From CAVQZA01 sp963724805 (GTDB lineage Bacteria > Actinomycetota > Thermoleophilia > Gaiellales > Gaiellaceae): 64,000 nucleotides of DNA. Location: positions 434,001-498,000 of the forward strand of contig CAVRWA010000014.1 in the NCBI GenBank assembly GCA_963724805.1. The letters run 5' to 3'. This document shows, in pieces, positions 42,901 through 49,500 of the stretch. The notes under the pieces are model-generated. The model made no database searches and was not told the origin of the DNA. It saw only the letters and a list, made by a program, of their open reading frames with translations. Made by a program: the position numbers and the translations under genes. How positions within the stretch are numbered: position 1 is the first letter of the stretch; each line of letters begins with the position of its first letter.

Positions 42901-44778
42901 TCCGACAGCCGCACGGTCGAGGTGTGCGTGGCAAAGGCGGCCGCAAACCTCACGGTGGCGAAGACCGCACACGCAACCTACACACGCACCTACACGTGGG
43001 GGATCACGATGAGCGTCGACCCGGCGAGCCAGAACATCGCGGCCGGCGACTCGGCGTCCGTCTCCTACGCGGCGGCCTTGACCCACGACGCCGGCACCGA
43101 CAGCGACTGGCAGGTGACGGGCACGATCACGGTCACCAATCCCAACGACTCGGGAGCGATCACGCTGACCGGAGTCGAGGACGCGACACCGGGCGGGAAC
43201 TGCTCGATCACGAGCGGCGACCCCCACGCCACGATCGAGGCCCTGGGCCAGGTGACGCTGGACTACATCTGCCACTTCACGAGCGATCCCGGCTCGGGCA
43301 CCAACACCGCAACCGCGACCTGGGACGCAGCGGCCGCATCGACCCCGAACGGATCGGCAGACGGAACGGCAGGCTTCACCTTCGGCGCCCCGACCACGAC
43401 CGTCGACGGCAGCGTGACCGTGACCGACACCCTGGGCGGCACACTCGGGACGGTCTCGTCCACCGATTCGAGCCCGACCACGTTCACCGACCACCAGCAC
43501 TTCAGCGGTGACCAGGCCGGCACCTGCACCAGCCACCCCAACACCGCGACCTTCACCACCAACACCACCGGCACAACAGGCTCCGACAGCCGCACGGCCA
43601 CGGTGTGCGCCGGCGCGGACATCGCCGTCGCCAAGACGGCAACGACGTCCTTCACGCGGACGTACAAGTGGAAGATCACGAAGTCGGTAGCCGCACCGAC
43701 GACGGTAACGCAGGCCGGCGGAAGCACCGCCGCGTTCGCCTACACCGTCGGCGTAACTGGTGACGGCTATGTCGACGGTGCATGGGTGGTGAGCGGCAAG
43801 GTCACGCTGACCAACCCGAACGACTGGCAGGCGGTTACTGTCTCGCTCGCCGACTCGCTGCCGGGCTGCACGCTCGACAGGACGAGCGTGACGGTCCCCA
43901 AGTCCGGCTCGGTCGACGTCGGCTACACATGCCCTCGCTCCGACGGCTCGTCGGGAACGAACACCGCGACCGCGACGTGGGACACCACGGCGTTCCCGAC
44001 ACCGCACGGCTCCGCGGCGGCGACTGCCGGCTTCGCGTTCGGCACGCCGACGGATGAGCTCGGCAAGACCGTCACGGTGACGGACACGTTCAACGGCTCG
44101 ACCAGCACGCTCGGGACCGTCGTGTATCCAAGCCCGGGCACGTTCTCGTACTCGCGGACTGTCACCGTCCCGATCGCGAATTGCGTGACCTACCCGAACA
44201 CGGCGAGGATCGTCGAGACCGGGCAGTCGGCCGGCGCCTCCGTCACTGTCTGCGCGTCGACGGCGGGATCTCCGCACACGGGCGCCCTCACGATGGGCTT
44301 CTGGCAGAACAAGAACGGCCAGGGGATCATCGCCGCCGCCAACCAGGCGAACCTGCTCGCGTTCCTGAAGAGCTACGCGCCGTTCTCGGACGCATCGGCT
44401 CCGTTGACGGCCTACGCCACGACCATCATCAAGGCAGCAAGTGCCTCCGGCTCCTCGATGAACGCGATGCTGAAGGCGCAGATGCTGGCGACGGCGTTCG
44501 ACGTGTACTTCAGCGACCCGGCCCGCGGCGGGAACAAGATCAACGCGCCCTCGCCCATAGGCGGCGTGAGGATCGACCTGACTCATGTACCGCCGATCGG
44601 CAACACGAGCGCCGCGTTCGGCGGCGCGACGAGCATGACCGTGTCGCAGACACTCGCGTATGCGGCGAGCCAGTCGAACGCCGGCGGGTCGATGTGGTAC
44701 GGCAACGTGAAGTCGACCCAGGAGCTGGCAAAGGACGTGTTCGACGCGATCAACAACGAGTGGGCGGTTCCGGTCTAG
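39958..44778 (+). CDS. Giant repetitive secreted surface protein (six DUF11/Ig-like repeats)
   Basis: A 1606-residue exported protein. A signal peptide (about 1-37) is followed by a short unique region. Six repeats of about 217-230 residues then start near residues 82, 312, 541, 768, 996 and 1220. Each opens with A-x-L/I-x-V-x-K-T and a Y-T/K-W-x-I-T/S-K-x-V motif. Each has a GTNTATATWD turn and ends with CTxHPNTA...VCV. A distinct C-terminal domain (1437-1606) starts with GALTMGFWQNKNGQG. There is no LPxTG or transmembrane anchor, so how it is held at the surface is unclear. A-ending codons are commoner than in neighbouring genes. Two repeats contain identical DNA. Confidence 0.85.
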   Translation: MFTKAALSRSRFALVLASAVVASVVGAWSAPSAAAATSDSSPAVFAATSDVFYDGATIAMLTRGPSRRNGELKARSALDAAADLTVTTEATAYVEREVTWDITKDVDHQGRLVIAPGDTATFTYTLSVTHQIGTDGGWLVYGVIQVRNPNTFVVEGVEVSDAVDNGGACTVDGNPTATVTVPAYNMPLDLSYSCTYPSAPSPTSGTNTASVSWPAIGSPNTSASGSAAFDFDGVEPSIGNGSVDVMDPQNPDGALLGSVTIDDPSPTTFSYSVPFDGDPPGTCTDHPNTASITVDQRPLDHADRTATVCVGADLVVAKTAEPSLTRTYTWDISKDVDQTSQTIAQGGTAGFDYTVEVTHGDGVDAWQTTGTIHVSNPNDWEAITADVTDTVDNGGLCTVTGGTDVSIPANGAVDLPYTCTYGSAPSPQDGTNTATASWDPASFATPDGSASGSAEVKFSTVSPTVVDGSVSVSDPLDSGSPHTVSYSDPSPTTFTYHHDFSGDPAGTCTSHPNTATFTTNTTGTTGSDSRTVEVCVAKAAANLTVAKTAHATYTRTYTWGITMSVDPASQNIAAGDSASVSYAAALTHDAGTDSDWQVTGTITVTNPNDSGAITLTGVEDATPGGNCSITSGDPHATIEALGQVTLDYICHFTSDPGSGTNTATATWDAAAASTPNGSADGTAGFTFGAPTTTVDGSVTVTDTLGGTLGTVSSTDSSPTTFTDHQHFSGDQAGTCTSHPNTATFTTNTTGTTGSDSKSAEVCVANTAADLTVTKTAHATYKRTYTWGITKSADPASRNIAAGDSASFTYSVAMTHDAGTDSDWQVTGTITVTNPNDSGAITLTGVEDAVPGGSCSITSGDPHARIEALGSVTLDYACSFAGDPGSGTNTATATWDAAAASTPNGTASGTASFAFGAPTTTVDGSVSVSDPLDSGSPHTVSYSDPSPTTFTYHHDFSGDPAGTCTSHPNTATFTTNTTGTTGSDSRTVEVCVAKAAANLTVAKTAHATYTRTYTWGITMSVDPASQNIAAGDSASVSYAAALTHDAGTDSDWQVTGTITVTNPNDSGAITLTGVEDATPGGNCSITSGDPHATIEALGQVTLDYICHFTSDPGSGTNTATATWDAAAASTPNGSADGTAGFTFGAPTTTVDGSVTVTDTLGGTLGTVSSTDSSPTTFTDHQHFSGDQAGTCTSHPNTATFTTNTTGTTGSDSRTATVCAGADIAVAKTATTSFTRTYKWKITKSVAAPTTVTQAGGSTAAFAYTVGVTGDGYVDGAWVVSGKVTLTNPNDWQAVTVSLADSLPGCTLDRTSVTVPKSGSVDVGYTCPRSDGSSGTNTATATWDTTAFPTPHGSAAATAGFAFGTPTDELGKTVTVTDTFNGSTSTLGTVVYPSPGTFSYSRTVTVPIANCVTYPNTARIVETGQSAGASVTVCASTAGSPHTGALTMGFWQNKNGQGIIAAANQANLLAFLKSYAPFSDASAPLTAYATTIIKAASASGSSMNAMLKAQMLATAFDVYFSDPARGGNKINAPSPIGGVRIDLTHVPPIGNTSAAFGGATSMTVSQTLAYAASQSNAGGSMWYGNVKSTQELAKDVFDAINNEWAVPV
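41356..42225 (+). repeat. 870-bp direct repeat, copy 1 (inside the surface protein gene)
   Basis: This block reads base-for-base the same as 42721-43590, offset by exactly 1365 bases (455 codons). It covers the end of repeat 2 and nearly all of repeat 3. Confidence 0.9.
42721..43590 (+). repeat. 870-bp direct repeat, copy 2 (inside the surface protein gene)
   Basis: Second identical copy, covering the end of repeat 4 and nearly all of repeat 5. The sequence between the copies (42226-42720) is a related but diverged repeat. Confidence 0.9.
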
Positions 44779-44797
44779 CCCTCAGCCTCTAGTGCGC

Positions 44798-44824
44798 CGG
44801 AGGGCGCCCTCGTGGCGCCCTCCG
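44798..44824 (+). terminator. Strong hairpin terminator after the surface protein gene
   Basis: CGGAGGGCGCC and GGCGCCCTCCG form an 11-bp perfect stem with a 5-base loop, 20 bases after the stop. No U-run follows, as is common for actinobacterial terminators. Confidence 0.65.
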
Positions 44825-44855
44825 TGCGCGGCACTGACGGTGTCTCGTCCTCCCG

Positions 44856-44990
44856 TCAGTGTCCGTTGCGCTTTCCGACAGTCGAGCGCTCGGCCTCCTC
44901 GATCAACGCCTCGCTGTCCTCCTCCAGGATCTCCCGCCGCTGCACGAGCCGGTGCGCCGCCTGCGCGACCTTGTGAACCGTAGGCCCCAT
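44856..44990 (-). CDS. Possible 44-residue helical protein of unknown function
   Basis: A small ORF with strong GC3 bias. It reads VHKVAQAAHRLVQRREI then a run rich in Glu (LEEDSEALIEEAERS), which predicts one long amphipathic helix. An in-frame ATG at 45086 would add 32 low-complexity residues; the ATG at 44990 is preferred, with TCTATC upstream as a possible -10. There is no Shine-Dalgarno sequence. It lies downstream of the tRNA gene on the same strand. Confidence 0.4.
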   Translation of the reverse strand: MGPTVHKVAQAAHRLVQRREILEEDSEALIEEAERSTVGKRNGH

Positions 44991-45105
44991 GGCTCGGATA
45001 GAGGGCCCCGAGCCGGAAAGCTGACTCGCCTCGGGCGCCGCGCCCGACCTGCGCGGGCGCGGCTCACCCACGCTCACGGAGATCACCGATCGAGGTGCCG
45101 GCCCC

Positions 45106-45150
45106 GCCGGAAGTCGTCATGCCCGCGCAGAGCGCGGGCGGACTTCCGGC
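45106..45150 (-). terminator. Nested double hairpin directly after tRNA-Lys
   Basis: An outer 10-bp stem (GCCGGAAGTC with GACTTCCGGC) encloses an inner 8-bp stem (GCCCGCGC with GCGCGGGC). It begins 5 bases after the tRNA 3' end on the minus strand. It probably ends or protects the tRNA transcript. Confidence 0.55.
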
Positions 45151-45155
45151 GGTGA

Positions 45156-45228
45156 TGGGCCGTGGAGGGATCGAACCTCCGACCTTGGGATTAAGAGTCC
45201 CCTGCTCTACCAGCTGAGCTAACGGCCC
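45156..45228 (-). tRNA. tRNA-Lys (anticodon CUU)
   Basis: A 73-base cloverleaf. The acceptor stem is GGGCCGT with ACGGCCC, the D-arm AGCTCAGCTGGTAGAGC, the anticodon loop CTCTTAA and the T-arm GGTTCGATCCC. The discriminator is A. CCA is not encoded; the next bases are TCACC. It decodes AAG, the main lysine codon in such GC-rich genes. Confidence 0.97.
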
Positions 45229-45271
45229 GCGGGCGTCAAGGCTAGCAGCGCGCCCGCCCCGATGGATCGCC

Positions 45272-45277
45272 TACCCT
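45272..45277 (+). promoter_or_regulatory. Likely -10 element (TACCCT) of the wecB-like gene
   Basis: TACCCT lies 7 bases before the ATG at 45285, and no Shine-Dalgarno sequence is present. Confidence 0.4.
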
Positions 45278-45284
45278 GGCCCGG

Positions 45285-46319
45285 ATGAAGGTGCTCACCG
45301 TCGTCGGCAACCGGCCTCAGTTCATCAAGTCGGCGCCCCTCTCGCTCGCGCTCCGCGCGGCCGGGATCGAGGAGGTCGTGCTCCACACGGGGCAGCACTA
45401 CGACCCCGAGCTGTCGCAGGTCTTCTTCGACGAGCTGGGCCTGGACGAGCCGCGCCACCGGCTCGCCACGCGCTCCGCCGACCCGGCCGTGATGCGGCCC
45501 GGAATCACCGTCACGATCGAGGCGGAGCGGCCCGACTGGGTGCTCGTCTTCGGCGACACGAACTCGACCCTCGCCGGCGCGCAGGCGGCCGCCGGCGCAC
45601 GCGCGCCCGTCGCCCACATCGAGGCGGGCCTGCGCTCGGGGGACTGGGCGATGCCCGAGGAGCGAAACCGCGTCGAGGTCGACCAGCTCGCGACGCTGCT
45701 CCTCTGCCCGGACGAGCGCTCGCAGGCGCTGCTCGAGCGCGAGGGCGTGCCGGGACGAGCCGCGGTGGTCGGCGACGTGATGGCCGACGCGGCGCGCCTG
45801 TTCGCTCCGCTCGCGCGCGACCGCTTCCCGCTCGACGGGCTCGAGCCGGGCGGGTACGCGATCGCAACCGTCCACCGCCAGGCGAACGTCTCGCAGCCGC
45901 GCCTGGGCCGTATCGCCGAGGGGCTGGGCCGGCTCGAGGAGCCCGTCGTCTTTCCGGCCCATCCGCGCACGCGCGCGGCGCTCGCCGCTGCCCGGATCGA
46001 GCTCGGCCCCAACGTCCGGCTCGTCGAGCCGCTCGGCTACCTCGAGCTCGCGGCGCTCGCCTCGCAGGCCCGGGTGATCCTCACCGACTCGGGCGGGCTG
46101 CAGAAGGAGGCGTACTGGTACGGCGTCCCGTGCGTGACCATGCGCCCGTCCACCGAGTGGATGGACACGGTCGAGGCCGGGGCGAACGTGCTCGTCGACG
46201 ACGACCCCGACCTGATCGCGAAAGCGGCGGCCGAGGCGCACATGCCCGCCGAGCGGCCGGCGCTCTACGGCGACGGGCACGCCTCGGAGCGAATCGCTGA
46301 GATACTCGCAGATTCGTGA
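45285..46319 (+). CDS. wecB: UDP-N-acetylglucosamine 2-epimerase family (WecB/WbpI-like)
   Basis: A 344-residue non-hydrolysing epimerase with a GT-B-like fold. Conserved elements are VVGNRPQFIKSAPL, LHTGQHYD, VFGDTNSTLAGA, HIEAGLRSGD and LTDSGGLQKEAYWYGVPCVTMR. It converts UDP-GlcNAc to UDP-ManNAc, or, given the dehydrogenase, oxidoreductase and acetyltransferase genes that follow, could act as WbpI on UDP-GlcNAc3NAcA. The ATG start is leaderless in appearance. It overlaps the YciI-like gene by four bases. Confidence 0.9.
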   Translation: MKVLTVVGNRPQFIKSAPLSLALRAAGIEEVVLHTGQHYDPELSQVFFDELGLDEPRHRLATRSADPAVMRPGITVTIEAERPDWVLVFGDTNSTLAGAQAAAGARAPVAHIEAGLRSGDWAMPEERNRVEVDQLATLLLCPDERSQALLEREGVPGRAAVVGDVMADAARLFAPLARDRFPLDGLEPGGYAIATVHRQANVSQPRLGRIAEGLGRLEEPVVFPAHPRTRAALAAARIELGPNVRLVEPLGYLELAALASQARVILTDSGGLQKEAYWYGVPCVTMRPSTEWMDTVEAGANVLVDDDPDLIAKAAAEAHMPAERPALYGDGHASERIAEILADS

Positions 46320-46612
46320 CGACCTTCCTCGTGATCCTGACTCAGTCGGGCCCCGAGTTCGATCGGTCCAAGCCGCTCGAGGAGCAGTCCGGCTGGCAGG
46401 AGCACGCGGACTTCATGGACGGGCTCGTGGACGACGGCTTCATCTTCCTGGGCGGCCCTCTCGACGGCGGTCCCCGCGTGGCCCACGCGGTCGAGGCGGA
46501 GTCGGAGGAGCAGATCCGCGCCACGCTCGCGCGCGATCCGTGGAGCGACACGCATCTCCAGGTCGCCGCGATCGAGCCGTGGACGATCCGGCTAGACGCT
46601 CGCCGCCTCTAG
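46316..46612 (+). CDS. YciI-like small protein
   Basis: A 98-residue YciI-family ferredoxin-like-fold protein. It has the usual layout TTFLVILTQSGPEFD, then HADFMDGLVDDGFIFLGGPL with the conserved His-Asp pair, then a C-terminal IEPWTIRLD. Biochemical role is uncertain for most of the family. It overlaps the epimerase gene as GTGA. Confidence 0.85.
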   Translation: MTTFLVILTQSGPEFDRSKPLEEQSGWQEHADFMDGLVDDGFIFLGGPLDGGPRVAHAVEAESEEQIRATLARDPWSDTHLQVAAIEPWTIRLDARRL

Positions 46613-46635
46613 CCGAGCGTGACTCTCCTTCTTAG

Positions 46636-46641
46636 TAGCCT
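46636..46641 (+). promoter_or_regulatory. Possible -10 element (TAGCCT) of the UDP-sugar dehydrogenase gene
   Basis: TAGCCT lies 9 bases before the ATG at 46651, with CTCCTT rather than a Shine-Dalgarno sequence upstream. It may start the three-gene sugar operon. Confidence 0.35.
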
Positions 46642-46650
46642 ATTCGCGGC

Positions 46651-47904
46651 ATGAAGCCCGAAATCGCAATCATCGGCGCCGGCTACGTCGGCGTCCCCCA
46701 CGCCCAGGTCTTCGCCGAGGCCGGCCACCGCGTCGTCCTCGTCGACATCAGCGAGGACCGTGTTGCCAAGCTCAACCGCGGCGAGAGCTACATCGAGGAC
46801 GTGCCCTCGGAAAAGCTGCGCGAGCTGCTCGCAGCCGGCCTCACGGCGACGACCGACTACGACGTCCTGCGCGAGGTCGAGACGGTGATCATCGCGCTCC
46901 CGACACCGCTCTCGAAGCAGCGCGAGCCGGATCTCACGATCGTCCTCTCCGCCACCCGCGAGGTCGCAAAGCGGCTACAGCGTGGGCAGCTCGTCGTGCT
47001 CGAGTCGACGACCTATCCCGGGACGACACGCGAGCTGTTGCTGCCGATCCTCGAGTCGACAGGGATGACGGTCGGCCAGGACTTCTACCTCGCGTTCGCG
47101 CCGGAGCGCGTCGACCCGGGCCGTACCGACTGGACGACGCGAAACGTTCCCAAGGTCGTCGGCGGGATCACCCCGGGCTGCATCGAGCGGGCGGCTGCCC
47201 TCTACGGCACGGCGCTGGACACCGTGCACACCGTGAGCTCGCCCGAGGCGGCCGAGCTCACCAAGCTGCTCGAGAACATCTTCCGCTCGGTCAACATCGC
47301 GCTCGTCAACGAGCTCGCGCAGCTCTGCGACCGGATGGGGATCGACGTCTGGGAGGTGATCGACGCGGCCTCGACCAAGCCGTTCGGGTTCATGCGCTTC
47401 AATCCAGGCCCCGGCCTCGGCGGACACTGCATCCCGATCGACCCGTTCTACCTGACCTGGAAGGCCCGCGAGTTCGGCTTCACGACGGAGTTCATCGAGC
47501 TCGCGGGAAAGGTCAACGAGAACATGCCCTACCACTGCCGCTCCGTTGTCTCGCAGGCGCTCAACCACCGCGCGGGCAAGGCGCTCTCGACCTCGAACGT
47601 GCTGATCCTAGGCGTCGCGTACAAACCCGACATCGGCGACATGCGCGAGTCGCCCGCGCTGAAGGTGATCGAGCTCTTGCGCGGCGCGGGCGCAACCATC
47701 AGCTACCACGATCCTCACGTGCCCGTGCTGCCCGGGCTCGGCCTGAGCTCCGTCGAGCTCGACCCCGGCGCCTACGACGCCGTGGTGATCGTCACCGACC
47801 ATTCCGGGGTCGACTACGCCCGCGTGGTCGAGGAGGCAGGCGTCGTCGTCGACTTTCGCAACGCCACGAAGGGGATAGAGTCGGAGAAGGTCTGGAAGCT
47901 GTGA
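46651..47904 (+). CDS. UDP-N-acetylhexosamine 6-dehydrogenase (WbpA/WecC-like)
   Basis: A 417-residue UDP-glucose/GDP-mannose dehydrogenase-family enzyme. The NAD site is IIGAGYVGVPHAQVF at residues 6-20. The catalytic cysteine is Cys260 in GGHCIPIDP, and LILGVAYKPDIGDMRESPA is the conserved C-terminal UDP-binding motif. It oxidises C6 of a UDP-aminosugar to the uronic acid. The next two genes (oxidoreductase, acetyltransferase) match the WbpB and WbpD steps, so UDP-GlcNAc is the likely substrate. Overlaps the next gene by four bases. Confidence 0.92.
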   Translation: MKPEIAIIGAGYVGVPHAQVFAEAGHRVVLVDISEDRVAKLNRGESYIEDVPSEKLRELLAAGLTATTDYDVLREVETVIIALPTPLSKQREPDLTIVLSATREVAKRLQRGQLVVLESTTYPGTTRELLLPILESTGMTVGQDFYLAFAPERVDPGRTDWTTRNVPKVVGGITPGCIERAAALYGTALDTVHTVSSPEAAELTKLLENIFRSVNIALVNELAQLCDRMGIDVWEVIDAASTKPFGFMRFNPGPGLGGHCIPIDPFYLTWKAREFGFTTEFIELAGKVNENMPYHCRSVVSQALNHRAGKALSTSNVLILGVAYKPDIGDMRESPALKVIELLRGAGATISYHDPHVPVLPGLGLSSVELDPGAYDAVVIVTDHSGVDYARVVEEAGVVVDFRNATKGIESEKVWKL

Positions 47905-48869
47905 CGCGGCTCGCGATCGCAGGGCTCGGCTACTGGGGCCCGAACCTCGCGCGGAACTTCGACGAGCTGGCCGAGCTCACCTGGCTCTGCGACCTCGACG
48001 AGACCCTGCTCACCCGTTTCGGCGCCCGCTACCCGCAGGCGCGAACCACGAGAGACTTCGGCGAAATGGTCGCCGACCACGAGCTCGATGCCGTCGTGAT
48101 CGCCACCCCCGTCCCGACGCATTACACGCTTGCGAAGCAGGCGCTCGAGGCGGGCAAGCACGTGCTCGTCGAAAAGCCGCCAGCGATGCACCCCGCAGAG
48201 ATGGACGAACTGGTCGCCCTCGCTGCCGATCGCGGGCTCGTGCTGATGCCCGGCCACCTACTTCTCTACCACCCGGGGGTCCGGAAGCTGAAGGAGCTGA
48301 TCGACTCCGGCGACCTCGGCGAGGTGCTGTGCCTCTACGGCAACCGCCAGAACCTCGGGATCGTGCGCACGAACGAGAACGCGCTCTGGTCGCTCGGCGT
48401 CCACGACCTCTCGGTGATCCTCTACCTGATCGGGGAGGAGCCGTCCGAGGCGGTCGCGCACGGCAATGCGTTCCTGACTCCGGGTGTCGAGGATGTCGTC
48501 TTCTGCTACCTCCGCTTCCCGTCCGGGAAGATCGCGCACATGCACCTCTCCTGGCTCGACCCGCACAAGATGCGCAAGCTCACCGTGGTCGGAAAGGAGA
48601 AGATGGCCGTCTTCGACGACATGGAGCTTGAGCGCAAGGTGACGATCTACGAGAAAGCGCCCTGGCAGCAGGCCGGGAACTACGGCGAGTGGCAGACGCG
48701 GACTGGAGACATCTTCAGCCCGAAGATCGCCAACGACGAGCCGCTGCGGCTCGAGTGTCAGCACTTTCTGCAGCTCGTCGCGGGCGAGAGTGACGCTTCG
48801 CAGGTCGCCCGGGACGGCGCGATGGTCGTGCGGGCGCTGGAGCGGCTCACCGAGTCGCTTGAGCACTGA
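47901..48869 (+). CDS. Gfo/Idh/MocA oxidoreductase (WbpB-like)
   Basis: A 322-residue NAD-dependent sugar oxidoreductase. It has the Rossmann motif IAGLGYWGPNLARNF and the EKPPAMHPAEMDEL segment with the conserved Glu-Lys-Pro. The central WSLGVHDLSVILYLIG supplies the active-site histidine. In the WbpA-B-E-D pathway this enzyme oxidises C3 of UDP-GlcNAcA for later amination. No WbpE-type aminotransferase is in the window. Confidence 0.88.
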   Translation: MTRLAIAGLGYWGPNLARNFDELAELTWLCDLDETLLTRFGARYPQARTTRDFGEMVADHELDAVVIATPVPTHYTLAKQALEAGKHVLVEKPPAMHPAEMDELVALAADRGLVLMPGHLLLYHPGVRKLKELIDSGDLGEVLCLYGNRQNLGIVRTNENALWSLGVHDLSVILYLIGEEPSEAVAHGNAFLTPGVEDVVFCYLRFPSGKIAHMHLSWLDPHKMRKLTVVGKEKMAVFDDMELERKVTIYEKAPWQQAGNYGEWQTRTGDIFSPKIANDEPLRLECQHFLQLVAGESDASQVARDGAMVVRALERLTESLEH

Positions 48870-49500
48870 GATCCACCCCAGCGCGATCGTCTATCCCGGC
48901 ACGGTGCTCGGGGAGGGCGTGAAGGTGCTCGAGAACGCGGTCGTCGGCAAGCAGCCGACGCTCTCGCCTCGCTCGACCGCGAAGCGCGAGCCGCTGCCGC
49001 CCACGGTGCTGGGCGACGGGACCGTCGTCTCGACGGGCGCGATCGTCTTCGCCGGCACGAGCGTGGGTGCGCGCGTGATCCTCGGCGACCAGTCCTGCGT
49101 CCGCGAGCGCGTCACGATCGGCGACGACGTCGTGCTCGGACGCGGCGCCCTCGTCGAGAACGACACCACGATCGGCGAGCTGACAAAGATCCAGGCGGAG
49201 GCCTACATCACCGCCTATTCGACCCTGGAGGACAACGTCTTCATCGCGCCGTGCGTCGTCACCACGAACGACAACTTCATGGGCCGCACCGAGCAGCGCC
49301 ACGCGCTGATCAAGGGCCCGACGATCCGCCGCGGCGCCCGGGTCGGCGGCGGCGCGATCCTGTGCCCGGGAGTCGAGATCGGCGAGGAGGCGTTCGTCGG
49401 TGCGGGCGCCGTCGTGACGAAGGACGTCCCGCCGCGCGCGGTCGTGGTGGGCAGCCCCGCGCGCGTGCTGCGCGACGTGCCCACCGACGAGCTCCTCTAA
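48859..49500 (+). CDS. Hexapeptide-repeat acetyltransferase (WbpD-like)
   Basis: A 213-residue left-handed beta-helix acyltransferase. Hexapeptide repeats run through most of the chain (IHPSAIVYPGTVLGEGVKV, VGARVILGDQSCVRERVTIGDDVV, IEAYITAYSTLEDNVFI-type turns), ending with AGAVVTKDVPPRAVVVGSPARVL. It probably N-acetylates the 3-amino group of UDP-GlcNAc3NA. TTG at 48859 is the start that overlaps the oxidoreductase gene by 11 bases; other starts lie deep inside it. Its end overlaps the subtilisin gene tail to tail. Confidence 0.85.
   Translation: MSTEIHPSAIVYPGTVLGEGVKVLENAVVGKQPTLSPRSTAKREPLPPTVLGDGTVVSTGAIVFAGTSVGARVILGDQSCVRERVTIGDDVVLGRGALVENDTTIGELTKIQAEAYITAYSTLEDNVFIAPCVVTTNDNFMGRTEQRHALIKGPTIRRGARVGGGAILCPGVEIGEEAFVGAGAVVTKDVPPRAVVVGSPARVLRDVPTDELL

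Noticed and set aside
40000..44000. Regularly spaced repeats that could suggest a CRISPR array
   Set aside because: The repeats are about 680 bases long, in frame and coding; no short repeat-spacer pattern is present.
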